Under the pieces are notes generated by a model. It saw only the letters and a program-made list of their open reading frames with translations, did no database searches and was not told the origin of the DNA. Shown piece by piece: positions 7,510 through 14,584 of a stretch of DNA of 36,900 nt (position 1 is its first letter; every line of letters begins with the position of its first letter). Origin of the DNA: a virus; the IMG/VR virus record IMGVR_UViG_3300030107_005477, positions 1 to 36,900 of that record. The stretch is one strand, 5' to 3'. The translations under genes and the position numbers were made by a program.

Positions 7510-7516
7510 GAAATGA
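6788..7516 (+). CDS. Possible overlapping gene inside the cytosine methylase (WPTPT-type protein)
   Basis: The +1 frame relative to the methylase is open for 242 codons. It encodes segments such as GSFAKTFMVTSAWGSIRCYL, MWPTPTTQEIEHPN and GQLNPTWVEWLMGFPTGWTD. From memory, proteins with the same WPTPT and LNPTWVEWLMGFP blocks are common in phage methylase regions, so the frame may be a genuinely conserved overlapping product. The only start at the left end is TTG 6788 without a clear ribosome binding site; a shorter internal start is possible. It ends just inside the next gene. Expression is unproven. Confidence 0.42.
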   Translation: MEGLALVLNQQELFKQSRSANKTDSAKQSSESTGQESPSTQTSKPSTSKESATLSQAATLAPHFPLPGSKKALKMTATSGRQCLKLLHKKNPLGSFAKTFMVTSAWGSIRCYLTWRAKTTPASHLLLELVPSMRPTGDKESLSLQEKMWPTPTTQEIEHPNAELTETGRRLTKDGKNSHSLNLADSVKMQGHKAGQLNPTWVEWLMGFPTGWTDLKPSEMPLCHKSSRKSAKQSSPQNNNEK

Positions 7517-8003
7517 ACGCGACTTTTATCCAACGCCTCACAGCATCATAGATGCACTGCTACCGCGTTTAAACTGGTTACCAGAACTAGTGTGGGAACC
7601 ATGTGCAGGTGATGGCCGCCTGGCCGATGCTATGCGTCAACACAACTGTAAAGTTGTCACGCACGATATTGTCACAGGGCATGATTTTTTTAATTGGAAA
7701 CAAGCACAGGCACAAGCACTTGTCACAAACCCTCCTTTTAAAATTATACGGCAATTTATTGATCACGCCTTCTCAATCGGTGTGCAACACATGGCGTTAA
7801 TTTGTAACGAAAGACTGTGGGCATGTGGCAAAGGTTTTGATCAGTGGCAACGGCACAGACCTTCGCGGTTTGTAAATTTAACTTGGCGTGAAGATTACCT
7901 GGGTAAAGGTGGAACGCCTGACCGCGCTCTTGCTATATCAATTTGGGATACGCCATTAGCACATGAGTGCAGCTTTGAGGTGTGGAATCGTGATCCCACA
8001 TGA
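7506..8003 (+). CDS. SAM-dependent DNA methyltransferase (adenine-type)
   Basis: 165 residues. FYPTPHSIIDALL is the usual N-terminal DNA-methylase lead. WEPCAGDGRLADAM is motif I (SAM binding). ALVTNPPFKII carries the NPPF motif IV of N6-adenine or amino-methylases. The C-terminus (LTWREDYLGKGGTPDRALAI) resembles other phage proteins of this class. It is short, with no obvious target-recognition domain. It overlaps the cytosine methylase by 4 nt and is probably co-translated. Confidence 0.85.
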   Translation: MRNERDFYPTPHSIIDALLPRLNWLPELVWEPCAGDGRLADAMRQHNCKVVTHDIVTGHDFFNWKQAQAQALVTNPPFKIIRQFIDHAFSIGVQHMALICNERLWACGKGFDQWQRHRPSRFVNLTWREDYLGKGGTPDRALAISIWDTPLAHECSFEVWNRDPT

Positions 8004-8487
8004 CGCCACAATCATTCTTCACGCTCTTTGCGAAGCTGGTGGTCGTTGTGACCAGACGGTATTGCAGCGAATGGTCGAAGATACGTTGATGTCAGGTTTT
8101 GCCGTATCTCTGACGTATTTAATTGACAGGGGTTTGGTTGAGCAGCTTAATGGAGCTGAGCCGCTTAACGTCTTCATTAAGCTAACCCCCAAAAACACAT
8201 ATTTAATCACACAGCTACATGAAGCTAAGCTACATGAAGCTAAGCTACATGAAGCTGCTGATCCCAGGAACGTTCAACAACTGGTAGCCGCCACAATAAA
8301 TTCTAAAAACTTTAACTCCAACTACCAAGCTGTTGTTGACGGCAAAAAAGCACGGCGTGATCCTTTGGTCGAATATGTTGCCGGGTTGAGCCGTTTGAAC
8401 CAGGTAGATGCCTGGAAAGAATTGCAGGAGATGGATGAGGCTGAGAAGAATGCTATCCGCAGTCGAGTTGCACGATTTACTTCTTGA
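7990..8487 (+). CDS. Winged-helix-like hypothetical protein with LHEAK repeats
   Basis: 165 residues from GTG 7990, which is preceded by GAGGTG; an in-frame ATG at 7963 would also work. The N-terminal part (IILHALCEAGGRCDQTVLQR, then VSLTYLIDRGLVEQLNG) looks like a winged HTH. Three tandem LHEAK/LHEAA units follow, from a 15-bp DNA repeat, then a basic helical C-terminus ending with helices VDAWKELQEMDEAEK. No family was recognised. Operon position suggests early regulation or replication. Confidence 0.62.
   Translation: MIPHDATIILHALCEAGGRCDQTVLQRMVEDTLMSGFAVSLTYLIDRGLVEQLNGAEPLNVFIKLTPKNTYLITQLHEAKLHEAKLHEAADPRNVQQLVAATINSKNFNSNYQAVVDGKKARRDPLVEYVAGLSRLNQVDAWKELQEMDEAEKNAIRSRVARFTS
8214..8258 (+). 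repeat. Three tandem 15-bp units (in frame, coding LHEAK)
   Basis: Units 8214-8228, 8229-8243 and 8244-8258 share GCTACATGAAGCT; the first two are identical and the third differs in its last two bases. The unit is a multiple of three, so copy-number change would lengthen or shorten a helical linker without a frameshift. Confidence 0.9.
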
Positions 8488-8857
8488 GGCGGCAGAGACA
8501 GAGCGTAGATTACCACCTGCGCTGAAAAAAACACCAACAACCTGGTGGCCAGACATTTTGCCTGAGTGGTTATCTTATGCCTCTGATGCAACCACAACCC
8601 GACTGAGCCGTGCCACTGCCAAGCAAATTGATAATTACGACTTGTGCTTAGATATTGTTGTCTCTGTGCCAGTTGCCAGCGACAGAACGTTATTGTGGAG
8701 CTGTGCTCAATCAGCAGCCTTTCGTGACCGTGGAATAGCCTGGTCGAAAATAGGTCGAGTGATTCATAAAGATCGCCGGAAGGTCAAAAGCATGTATGAG
8801 CAGCTGCTTTGGGAAACAGCCGATAGATGGAACGCAATTTGTGCAAAGCAAGCGTAA
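8450..8857 (+). CDS. DUF6362-like helix-turn-helix protein
   Basis: 135 residues from ATG 8450. The pattern LLLEAAETERRLPPALKK, WWPDILPEWLSYA, and a C-terminal HTH (DRGIAWSKIGRVIHKDRRKV) matches the DUF6362 type seen in phages of alphaproteobacteria and marine bacteria. That C-terminal HTH recalls sigma- or antiterminator-like DNA-binding ends. As the penultimate early gene before the late promoter, it is a reasonable candidate for late-gene control. That is inference. Confidence 0.68.
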   Translation: MLSAVELHDLLLEAAETERRLPPALKKTPTTWWPDILPEWLSYASDATTTRLSRATAKQIDNYDLCLDIVVSVPVASDRTLLWSCAQSAAFRDRGIAWSKIGRVIHKDRRKVKSMYEQLLWETADRWNAICAKQA

Positions 8858-9152
8858 GTCACTGCTTGAAGCAGTTACAAATGTCGCATGTGGGATTTTC
8901 GTTGCGTGGGCGATGACTTACCTCGTCTTTCCCTGGTTTGGATTTAACGTCACTCTTAGCACCAGCTTATGGATCAGCTTGATCTTTACAGCTGTAAGCC
9001 TTGCGAGAAGCTACATTTTACGTCGATTGTTTAACCGATGGGATTTGCGTTTAGAGAAGCAGAGCACACAACCAAGCATTGGTGTTCATCCAGACATTTT
9101 AGCACGCAAAAAGCTGTTAGATGAACGTGCAGGTAAAAACAGTTTTGACTGA
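8841..9152 (+). CDS. DUF7220-like small membrane protein
   Basis: 103 residues from GTG 8841, chosen because the family starts near QSKRKSLLEAV; the open frame continues upstream inside the previous gene. Two membrane segments are visible: VACGIFVAWAMTYLVFPWFG and a second about residues 40-58 (ISLIFTAVSLARSY). A basic YILRRLFNRW follows. The block LLEAVTNVACG...FPWFG...LARSYILRRLF matches DUF7220 phage proteins of unknown function. Last early gene, just before the late control region. Confidence 0.72.
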   Translation: MQSKRKSLLEAVTNVACGIFVAWAMTYLVFPWFGFNVTLSTSLWISLIFTAVSLARSYILRRLFNRWDLRLEKQSTQPSIGVHPDILARKKLLDERAGKNSFD

Positions 9153-9175
9153 ATGCCCCGGATTGGGGGTATAAA
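9145..9175 (+). promoter_or_regulatory. Putative late promoter
   Basis: TTGACT (9145-9150) and TATAAA (9170-9175) with a 19-nt spacer, slightly longer than ideal. It overlaps the end of the last early gene and points to the packaging and structural genes. A perfect palindrome lies just after the expected start site and a terminator about 60 nt further on. Confidence 0.5.
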
Positions 9176-9185
9176 TTTCTAGAAT

Positions 9186-9200
9186 TAGTCCAAAGGACTA
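9186..9200. promoter_or_regulatory. Perfect palindrome TAGTCC-AAA-GGACTA, likely operator
   Basis: Six-base arms with a 3-nt centre, positioned about 10 nt downstream of the TATAAA box. A bound regulator would block start of late transcription; alternatively it forms a small RNA hairpin at the 5' end of the late message. Confidence 0.5.
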
Positions 9201-9228
9201 TTCAGTTTTCCTCCCAGGAATACGGATC

Positions 9229-9264
9229 GCCAGCTGTGTCCTCCAGCGCAGCTGGCCTTTTTTT
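9229..9264 (+). terminator. Rho-independent terminator upstream of the small terminase gene
   Basis: GCCAGCTG (9229-9236) pairs with CAGCTGGC (9249-9256) and is followed by C and seven T. It lies between the putative late promoter and the first late gene. It therefore either ends the early transcripts or acts as a leader terminator that must be overridden. Confidence 0.82.
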
Positions 9265-9273
9265 GGAGCTACT

Positions 9274-9741
9274 ATGGCAGGACGATTAGCAAAGAAACGT
9301 ATGCAGGCTGTCTGTGATGAATTGGCTAAGGGCAAGTCGCTAAGATCAATTTGTGACAACAACAAAGAAATGCCTGCTTGGAGCACTGTCTTGCAAACAG
9401 TGCAACGTGATGAAGATAGCTTCGAGATGTATGCCAGAGCACGCGCTATTGGAGCTGAAGTGCTGGCAGATCACATGCATGACCTGGCTGGATCTCCACT
9501 GCCCGAAGGATTGGATCCTCGGTTTGCTAACGCTGAGGTGCAGCGAAGGCGCTTAGAAGTGGATACTCTCAAGTGGACGTTTGCACGAATGCAACCTCGA
9601 GGCGTTCGCCATAAGAAAGAAGACATTGATCAGAATGCCGGACAGATCACGCTGGTTTGGGGTGATGATCAGGAAGTGCAGGAAGAACCGAAAACTGCTG
9701 AGATAGTGAGGCTGGTAAAAGATGGCGAAGAAGAAAAGTAA
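9274..9741 (+). CDS. terS: Terminase small subunit
   Basis: 155 residues. The N-terminal HTH (AVCDELAKGKSLRSICDNNK, then PAWSTVLQTVQRDEDSFEMY) and the helical oligomerisation region (ARARAIGAEVLADHMHDLAG, VQRRRLEVDTLKWTFARMQP) match the Sf6/P22-type small terminase family. The family recognises the packaging site and feeds DNA to the large subunit. Gene position immediately ahead of the terminase large subunit supports the call. It ends in an acidic tail. The ATG is the first start after the terminator. Confidence 0.9.
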   Translation: MAGRLAKKRMQAVCDELAKGKSLRSICDNNKEMPAWSTVLQTVQRDEDSFEMYARARAIGAEVLADHMHDLAGSPLPEGLDPRFANAEVQRRRLEVDTLKWTFARMQPRGVRHKKEDIDQNAGQITLVWGDDQEVQEEPKTAEIVRLVKDGEEEK

Positions 9742-9781
9742 AAAGAAGAAGACATACAAACGTAAGGCTAAAAAGAAATGA
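9722..9781 (+). CDS. Very small lysine-rich peptide (19 residues)
   Basis: ATG 9722 opens MAKKKSKKKKTYKRKAKKK and stops at 9779-9781. It overlaps the 3' end of the small terminase gene and the start of the next small gene. The start follows AAAGATGG with a purine-rich stretch but no strong ribosome binding site. Composition is almost entirely K/R, which would bind nucleic acid. It may be a real peptide or a by-product of an A-rich stretch. Confidence 0.4.
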   Translation: MAKKKSKKKKTYKRKAKKK

Positions 9782-9918
9782 AGAAGAAGCGCGGTCTTTA
9801 CGACAATATCAATGCCAGGAAACGTGCCGGGACTTCACGAACAAAGAAGAAGAGCACGATTAGCGCCGGAGCATACGCCAACATGAAGGCAGGGTTTCCA
9901 AAGAAGAAGAAGAAATGA
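9778..9918 (+). CDS. Small basic phage protein (46 residues)
   Basis: ATG 9778 overlaps the previous stop as ATGA. The sequence MKKKRGLYDNINARKRAG, then SAGAYANMKAGFPKKKKK, follows a pattern I recognise from small basic proteins beside terminase genes in marine phages (KKGLYxNIxAKRKR). Highly basic ends with a short central motif suggest nucleic-acid or capsid binding. Function unknown. The overlap with both neighbours (ATGA at both ends) argues for genuine translation. Confidence 0.65.
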   Translation: MKKKRGLYDNINARKRAGTSRTKKKSTISAGAYANMKAGFPKKKKK

Positions 9919-10052
9919 ACCAGCGTTGTCCGAACTGCCAACAGATCTGTCAGCCCATAGAAGTTCATGGTCATACACAATGCAATGTGTGTGGTCAGGT
10001 CATGGAAGAATGTTGCCAGGGTAAACAACGTGATGACGCGGAATGTGGTTAG
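9915..10052 (+). CDS. Small zinc-ribbon protein (45 residues)
   Basis: ATG 9915 overlaps the previous stop. MNQRCPNCQQICQPIEVHGH, then QCNVCGQVMEECCQ, shows two CxxC knuckles (CPNC and CNVC), a typical zinc ribbon. Eight cysteines in 45 residues are notable. Similar tiny zinc-ribbon proteins occur near packaging genes in phages. Function unknown. Too short to be noticed by length-based gene calling. Confidence 0.65.
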   Translation: MNQRCPNCQQICQPIEVHGHTQCNVCGQVMEECCQGKQRDDAECG

Positions 10053-10325
10053 CTCCCATTTTTTAGGGAGGCAGCTCAGCGCTGCACTACGCGCGAGAAT
10101 CAGAGCAAGGATGCAAATCATTCTCATTTGCAACTGGAAGGAGGAACCCCCAAGATCTGGGATTTATCTGCAAGCAGTCTGCAAGTTGTAGGTGCTAAGT
10201 CATTGATTCTATTGAGATGACAAAGCGGTTATCTACCTATTACCTGGGCATGGGCATTAGAAAATGGCAGTTTTCTGCGACCCCACCCCGCCCATTTTTT
10301 GCCGCTGCTGCATATACGTATATAC
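10053..10325 (+). other. Non-coding leader between small structural genes and terminase large subunit
   Basis: About 270 bases without a convincing gene. Two hairpins follow directly after the zinc-ribbon gene: CTCCC/GGGAG (10053-10070) and GCAGC/GCTGC (10071-10085). A short frame from ATG 10110 encodes 26 residues and has no support. A terminator-like hairpin lies at 10250-10300. The stretch may hold packaging-site or regulatory RNA signals. Confidence 0.5.
10250..10300 (+). terminator. Possible intrinsic terminator or attenuator upstream of terL
   Basis: ATGGGC (10250-10255) pairs with GCCCAT (10290-10295), enclosing an inner GCAG-TTTT-CTGC hairpin, and the outer stem runs straight into six T (10295-10300). 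The stem is short with a large loop, so strength is uncertain. It would modulate read-through from the small terminase genes into terL. Confidence 0.4.
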
Positions 10326-10505
10326 ATGGATGCACCACCCACAGACACAGACATACGTTACACCGCACATACCGTAAAGACTGAAGACGGCGATTGGGCG
10401 CTGGTCATCTCGCTGCGCGGTTTAGCTGATGAAGCGGAAGCTATGGACGCATTGGAGTCTATTATGGGGCGCTATGTGTTCTGGCCGAGCACGGAGTTAC
10501 ATTGA
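10326..10505 (+). CDS. Small hypothetical phage protein
   Basis: 59 residues from ATG 10326; a longer frame reaches 10299. DIRYTAHTVKTEDGDWALVI, then SLRGLADEAEAMDALESIMG, gives a beta-beta-alpha pattern common in small proteins encoded directly before terminase large subunits. Its stop overlaps the TTG start of terL and its last codons hold the terL ribosome binding site (GGAG). Function unknown. Confidence 0.6.
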   Translation: MDAPPTDTDIRYTAHTVKTEDGDWALVISLRGLADEAEAMDALESIMGRYVFWPSTELH

Positions 10506-11803
10506 GAAATCAGACAGTTCGTATTCCTTACACGCCACGTTCGTTGCAGGCTGAGCTGCACAAGCAGCTGTCTGCCCATCGCTGGAGTGTTCTGGTGCTG
10601 CATCGACGCGCAGGCAAGACGGTTATGTCGATTAACCATCTGCTGCGTGATGCCATATTGTGTGATCATCATATGGGGCGCTACGCTTACATTGCCCCGC
10701 AATACAAGCAGGCAAAAGCCGTGGCCTGGGATTACCTAAAAACCTTTGCTGGTGATATCCCTGGCGTAAAGTTTAATGAAACTGAATTGCGTTGTGATTT
10801 ACCGAATAAAGCACGCATACAACTCCTTGGTGCTGAGAACCCTGATAGCTTGAGGGGTTTAGCATTAGATGGTGTCGTTCTCGATGAGTATGCGGATATG
10901 CCAGAAAGTTTGTTTGCTGAGATACTGCGACCAGCATTATCGGATAGAGCACCCAAGACCTACGCTATATTTGTAGGCACACCCCGCGGTCATAATGCTT
11001 TTTATGAATTATATGAGGCCGCAAAGCAGGACAAGGATTGGTTCACAGCAGTTTATAAGGCGAGTGAAACCGGGATATTACCACAGGAAGAGTTGGACGC
11101 AGCGCGTTCAATGATGTCTGAAAACCAGTATTTGCAAGAATTTGAAGCCAGCTGGGTTGCGAATGTTGAGGGATCAATCTTTGGCGCAGAAATGTCAAAG
11201 GCTGATGATGAAAACAGAATTACAAAAGTCCCGATTGACAATACGGCAAAGGTCAATACTGCGTGGGATCTTGGAATCAACGACGCCACAGCAATCATTT
11301 GCTACCAGCAAATTGGTCACGCCATTCATGTGGTTGATTACATTGAACAACGGAATGAGGGTTTACCTTATTATGTGGAACTACTTGAAAAGAAAAATTA
11401 CCTCTGGGGTCGCCATTACGCCCCGCATGATATCGAAGTGCGCGAGTTGGGCAGCGGCAAAAGTCGAAGGGAAATAGCGTATGATCTGGGTATTGATTTT
11501 TCGGTTCTACCCAAGCTCCCGGTTGAAGACGGAATACATAACGCTCAGGTCACGCTTTCGCGCGTTTATTTCGACTATGACAAGTGCAAGCCGTTGATCG
11601 AAGCATTACGTCAGTATCACAGGGCTTATAACGACAGAACGCGCACCTTTGCAGCATCACCTAAACGAGATTGGTCTACACACGGATCTGATGCCTTTCG
11701 CTATATGTGCTTGTCGATACGAGATCACGAACATTTCCGCAGACCCACCCAGCCGTTTGCCGACAATAAATATAACCCTCTTGGAAATGAGGTTTTTGCA
11801 TGA
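10502..11803 (+). CDS. terL: Terminase large subunit
   Basis: 433 residues. The ATPase domain has LHRRAGKT (Walker A variant, near residue 34) and LDGVVLDEYADM (Walker B plus catalytic Glu), then FVGTPRG (coupling motif). The nuclease domain carries AWDLGINDATAI with the first acidic residues and DIEVRELGSGKSRREIA near the active site, ending with HGSDAFRYMCL. It cuts and pumps phage DNA into proheads. The start is TTG 10502, supported by GGAG 5 nt upstream and overlap with the previous stop; the next ATG would delete the Walker A motif. Confidence 0.96.
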   Translation: MRNQTVRIPYTPRSLQAELHKQLSAHRWSVLVLHRRAGKTVMSINHLLRDAILCDHHMGRYAYIAPQYKQAKAVAWDYLKTFAGDIPGVKFNETELRCDLPNKARIQLLGAENPDSLRGLALDGVVLDEYADMPESLFAEILRPALSDRAPKTYAIFVGTPRGHNAFYELYEAAKQDKDWFTAVYKASETGILPQEELDAARSMMSENQYLQEFEASWVANVEGSIFGAEMSKADDENRITKVPIDNTAKVNTAWDLGINDATAIICYQQIGHAIHVVDYIEQRNEGLPYYVELLEKKNYLWGRHYAPHDIEVRELGSGKSRREIAYDLGIDFSVLPKLPVEDGIHNAQVTLSRVYFDYDKCKPLIEALRQYHRAYNDRTRTFAASPKRDWSTHGSDAFRYMCLSIRDHEHFRRPTQPFADNKYNPLGNEVFA

Positions 11804-12033
11804 GTTTTTTAATGCCTAAAATGAGTTTGCCTCCCATGCCAGCACCCCCTCCTCCACCTCCTCCTGCGCCAACACGCGACAGCGAAGATATCGCAAAAGC
11901 AAAAGAGGCAGAGCGTGAAAGACTACAGCGGATGGCAGGGCGTAAGGCCAGTATTATGACAACCTCGCGTGGATTGCTGGATGATCCTGATACCGCGTCA
12001 CCTTCGCTTATAGGACAAAAAACGAATACATGA
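11800..12033 (+). CDS. Proline-rich small virion-region protein
   Basis: 77 residues; ATG overlaps the terL stop as ATGA. A poly-proline stretch (PPMPAPPPPPPPAPTRDSED) is followed by a charged helix (AKAKEAERERLQRMAGRKAS). This arrangement (Pro-rich, then AREAERxR...GR) recurs in small proteins between terminase and portal genes of marine podoviruses. Its resemblance to the protein at 12493-12765 suggests the two are related. Role unknown, possibly a head-assembly accessory. Confidence 0.72.
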   Translation: MSFLMPKMSLPPMPAPPPPPPPAPTRDSEDIAKAKEAERERLQRMAGRKASIMTTSRGLLDDPDTASPSLIGQKTNT

Positions 12034-12500
12034 CAGTAGTCCGGTTGGCAACGGTGGCTGACGTTCCGGCTGTTGTTGCTATTGCACGCGAAGGTATTAA
12101 TGAATCTGGCATACCGTCACGCTTTGACCAAAAGCATGCCACCGCGTTTTTTAAGGCGTATGTGAAGCACAAAGATTTTGATCTATTGGTCAGTGTTAAT
12201 GGCAATGAAGACGTTGGCGGCTTTGCCCAGGTATCACAAAGCACCACAATGTTTGCACAGCCATTGTGTTACCTGGCTGAGTTTTGGATACGAAAAGCAG
12301 ATCGAAGAACGTGGGCGGCACGCGATCTTATTGAAGCTGTTGAACAATGGGCAGCTGATCGTGGTTGCACAGCAATCTATTCGACAGCGACAAGTGAGCT
12401 GTCACACAAAGAACAAAAGCTATTTGAAAATCTATTGATGAATTACGGATACCGACAACTTGGCACGGTTTACCGTTTGGAGGCAGACAGGCATGGGTAA
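12030..12500 (+). CDS. GNAT-fold N-acetyltransferase-like protein
   Basis: 156 residues. VVRLATVADVPAVVAIAREG is the GNAT N-terminal strand-helix. AEFWIRKADRRTWAARDLIE holds a degenerate acetyl-CoA binding loop, then AVEQWAADRGCTAIYSTATS and LLMNYGYRQLGTVYRLEA complete the fold. The pyrophosphate-binding R/QxxGxG/A motif is weak (RRTWAARD), so activity is uncertain. Genes of this type commonly sit between terminase and portal in T7-like marine phages. Overlaps both neighbours. Confidence 0.78.
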   Translation: MTVVRLATVADVPAVVAIAREGINESGIPSRFDQKHATAFFKAYVKHKDFDLLVSVNGNEDVGGFAQVSQSTTMFAQPLCYLAEFWIRKADRRTWAARDLIEAVEQWAADRGCTAIYSTATSELSHKEQKLFENLLMNYGYRQLGTVYRLEADRHG

Positions 12501-12765
12501 GTTTAATCCCTTTAAAGGCGGCAAACCAAAAACATTTTTTGGAAAACTTATTGGTAGTTTGCTGGGAACAGGTGCAGTTGTCCCCCAGGCACAGGCACAA
12601 GCCCCTGCACCACCACCGGCACCTGAGCCTGCTGAAGTAATAACGGCAGAAGCAAAAGAAGAAAAAAGGCGCATACTAGGGCGTCAATCTGGTCGGCGTG
12701 GCCGTGCGCGATCTGTCATTGGTGAGCCAGCCACTGTTGAAAAAAAGACATTGTTAGGCGGATGA
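12493..12765 (+). CDS. Hypothetical proline/alanine-rich protein
   Basis: 90 residues from ATG 12493, which has TTGGAGG upstream and overlaps the previous stop; the frame extends further left without a better start. The N-terminus MGKFNPFKGGKPKTFFGKLI is glycine-rich. A run of A, P and Q (APAPPPAPEPAEV) follows, then a basic C-terminus ending TVEKKTLLGG. Similar in plan to the protein at 11800-12033. Probably a virion assembly or internal component; not assigned. Confidence 0.66.
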   Translation: MGKFNPFKGGKPKTFFGKLIGSLLGTGAVVPQAQAQAPAPPPAPEPAEVITAEAKEEKRRILGRQSGRRGRARSVIGEPATVEKKTLLGG

Positions 12766-12953
12766 CAGCGCAAAATAACCAGGATCCCAAACAGGCGCTG
12801 GCTGGTGCTATGGGTGGATCTGCTCCGCAACCCATTAAGTTTGGTGCAGATGTGGATCCCATTGTGCGTTTTGATCAGAAAACAAGTGGGCGCGGTAACA
12901 AGGCAGCAACAAGTCTTGGTGCGACCAACAGCATTATGAACGGAAACTATTGA
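12762..12953 (+). CDS. Small hypothetical protein before the portal gene
   Basis: 63 residues, ATG overlapping the previous stop. It has low-complexity, polar content (PKQALAGAMGGSAPQPIKFG, then QKTSGRGNKAATSLGATNSI). No domain was recognised. The stop overlaps the portal start (TGATG), indicating translational coupling with portal synthesis. Likely a small head-associated protein. Confidence 0.6.
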   Translation: MTAQNNQDPKQALAGAMGGSAPQPIKFGADVDPIVRFDQKTSGRGNKAATSLGATNSIMNGNY

Positions 12954-14584
12954 TGGCTGTAAACAAACTCGCAGATGCGCTGGTAAAGCGCTATCAAAAA
13001 CTACAGTCCCAACGTAGCGTTTGGGAGTCACATTGGCAGGAGATTGCAGATTACTGCCTACCGAGAAAGGCCGACATTACGAAGCGCAGGCAAGAAGGCG
13101 ACAAACGCACAGAACTGATATTTGATGCAACCGCTATTCACGCTGTTGAGCTACTGGCGGCCTCTCTCCACGGGATGCTCACGAACGCTTCGACTCCGTG
13201 GTTCAATTTAGCGTTTTCAGATCCGGCTATACAAAACGACGATCAGGCAATGGAATGGTTGGAAAGTGTTGAGCGTCGCATGTATGACGCTTTTCATCAG
13301 TCTAATTTTCAACAGGAAATCCACGAACTGTATTATGACCTGGTAACATTTGGCACTGGTTGTATTTACATTGAAGAAGACGAAGACGTCGGGCTGCGTT
13401 TTTCAACACGCCACATCAGCGAAATTTATATTTCTGAAAACAACCGTGGTATTGTTGATACCATTTTCCGTAAATATAAAATGACAGCTAAAGCCTGTGC
13501 GGATCAGTTTGGGCTGGAATCCCTGCCCAGCAAAATTGCACGCGCAGCAGAAAAAGATCCGTTTGAAATGTTTGAAATCCTGCACGTTGTGCAGCCGCGA
13601 GAAGATCGTCAGATAGGCAAAATTGGTCAAGAGAATATGCCGTTTGCGTCTATCTATTTAGATATGGATACCAAGCAGATTATGCGGGAAAGCGGCATGA
13701 TGGAAATGGCGTTTTTAACACCACGCTATTTAAAAGATTCTGTTAGCAGTTACGGCCGAAGCCCCGCTATGAGCTGTCTCAGTGATATTAAAATGATTAA
13801 TAAGATGTCTGAAACATCTATTCGTGCTGCACAAAAACTGATAGATCCTCCATTGATGGTACCGGACGATGGGTTCATCGCTCCTGTCCGAACCCGGCCA
13901 GGTGGGTTAAATTATTATCGCTCCGGGACACGCGACCGTATTGAACCGCTACAAACCGGCAGCAATATTCCCGTGTCTATAAATATGGAAGAACAGCGCA
14001 GGCAAGCAATTCGATCTGCTTTTTATGTTGATCAGCTGTTGTCTGTCCAGGACGCGCCCCGCAAAACAGCAACACAGGTTTTGCAGGAAAGTGAGCAGGT
14101 CATGCGTTTGATTGCGCCTGTGATGGGAAGACTGCAGGCAGAATTATTACGCCCTCTTATCAACCGATCATTTTTGCTAATGTCGCGTCAGCAGATGTTT
14201 GATCCAGCACCAGAGTTTATGGCGGGTATGGATATTGATATTAAATATGTTAGCCCAATGGCTAAGGCACAGAAACAGACAGACCTGCAATCCATTATGC
14301 GTGCGCTCGAAGTTATAGCTCAGGTCGGGCAATTTGCGCCTGTCATGGATTACATCGACAACAATGGATTAGTAGATCATTTGCTGGATACGCTCAGCGT
14401 GCCAGCCAAGGTTAGAAAATCTGACGCAGAAGTTCAAATGGCGATTCAACAGCGCGAACAGCAATTGGCAGAACAACAGGAAATGCAACAGACCATGCAA
14501 ATGGCGCAGGCAGCTGGACAAGCAGCGCCAGCGCTAAGAGAGGTAGCAAACATTGGCGAACAGGAAACCGCAGCGGCTGAATGA
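12953..14584 (+). CDS. Portal protein (T7 gp8-like head-tail connector)
   Basis: 543 residues. The N-terminus has the conserved block SVWESHWQEIADYCLPRKAD, ...IFDATAIHAVELLAASLHGM and LTNASTPWFNLAF, diagnostic of the T7-type head-to-tail connector family. The C-terminal part is glutamine-rich (EQQLAEQQEMQQTMQMAQAA). It forms the dodecameric ring through which DNA enters and leaves. ATG 12953 is preferred over the TTG immediately upstream. Confidence 0.95.
   Translation: MAVNKLADALVKRYQKLQSQRSVWESHWQEIADYCLPRKADITKRRQEGDKRTELIFDATAIHAVELLAASLHGMLTNASTPWFNLAFSDPAIQNDDQAMEWLESVERRMYDAFHQSNFQQEIHELYYDLVTFGTGCIYIEEDEDVGLRFSTRHISEIYISENNRGIVDTIFRKYKMTAKACADQFGLESLPSKIARAAEKDPFEMFEILHVVQPREDRQIGKIGQENMPFASIYLDMDTKQIMRESGMMEMAFLTPRYLKDSVSSYGRSPAMSCLSDIKMINKMSETSIRAAQKLIDPPLMVPDDGFIAPVRTRPGGLNYYRSGTRDRIEPLQTGSNIPVSINMEEQRRQAIRSAFYVDQLLSVQDAPRKTATQVLQESEQVMRLIAPVMGRLQAELLRPLINRSFLLMSRQQMFDPAPEFMAGMDIDIKYVSPMAKAQKQTDLQSIMRALEVIAQVGQFAPVMDYIDNNGLVDHLLDTLSVPAKVRKSDAEVQMAIQQREQQLAEQQEMQQTMQMAQAAGQAAPALREVANIGEQETAAAE

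Noticed and set aside
10110-10190. 26-residue ORF in the gap before terL
   Set aside because: No clear ribosome binding site, no recognisable sequence, and it overlaps no neighbour as the real small genes here do.
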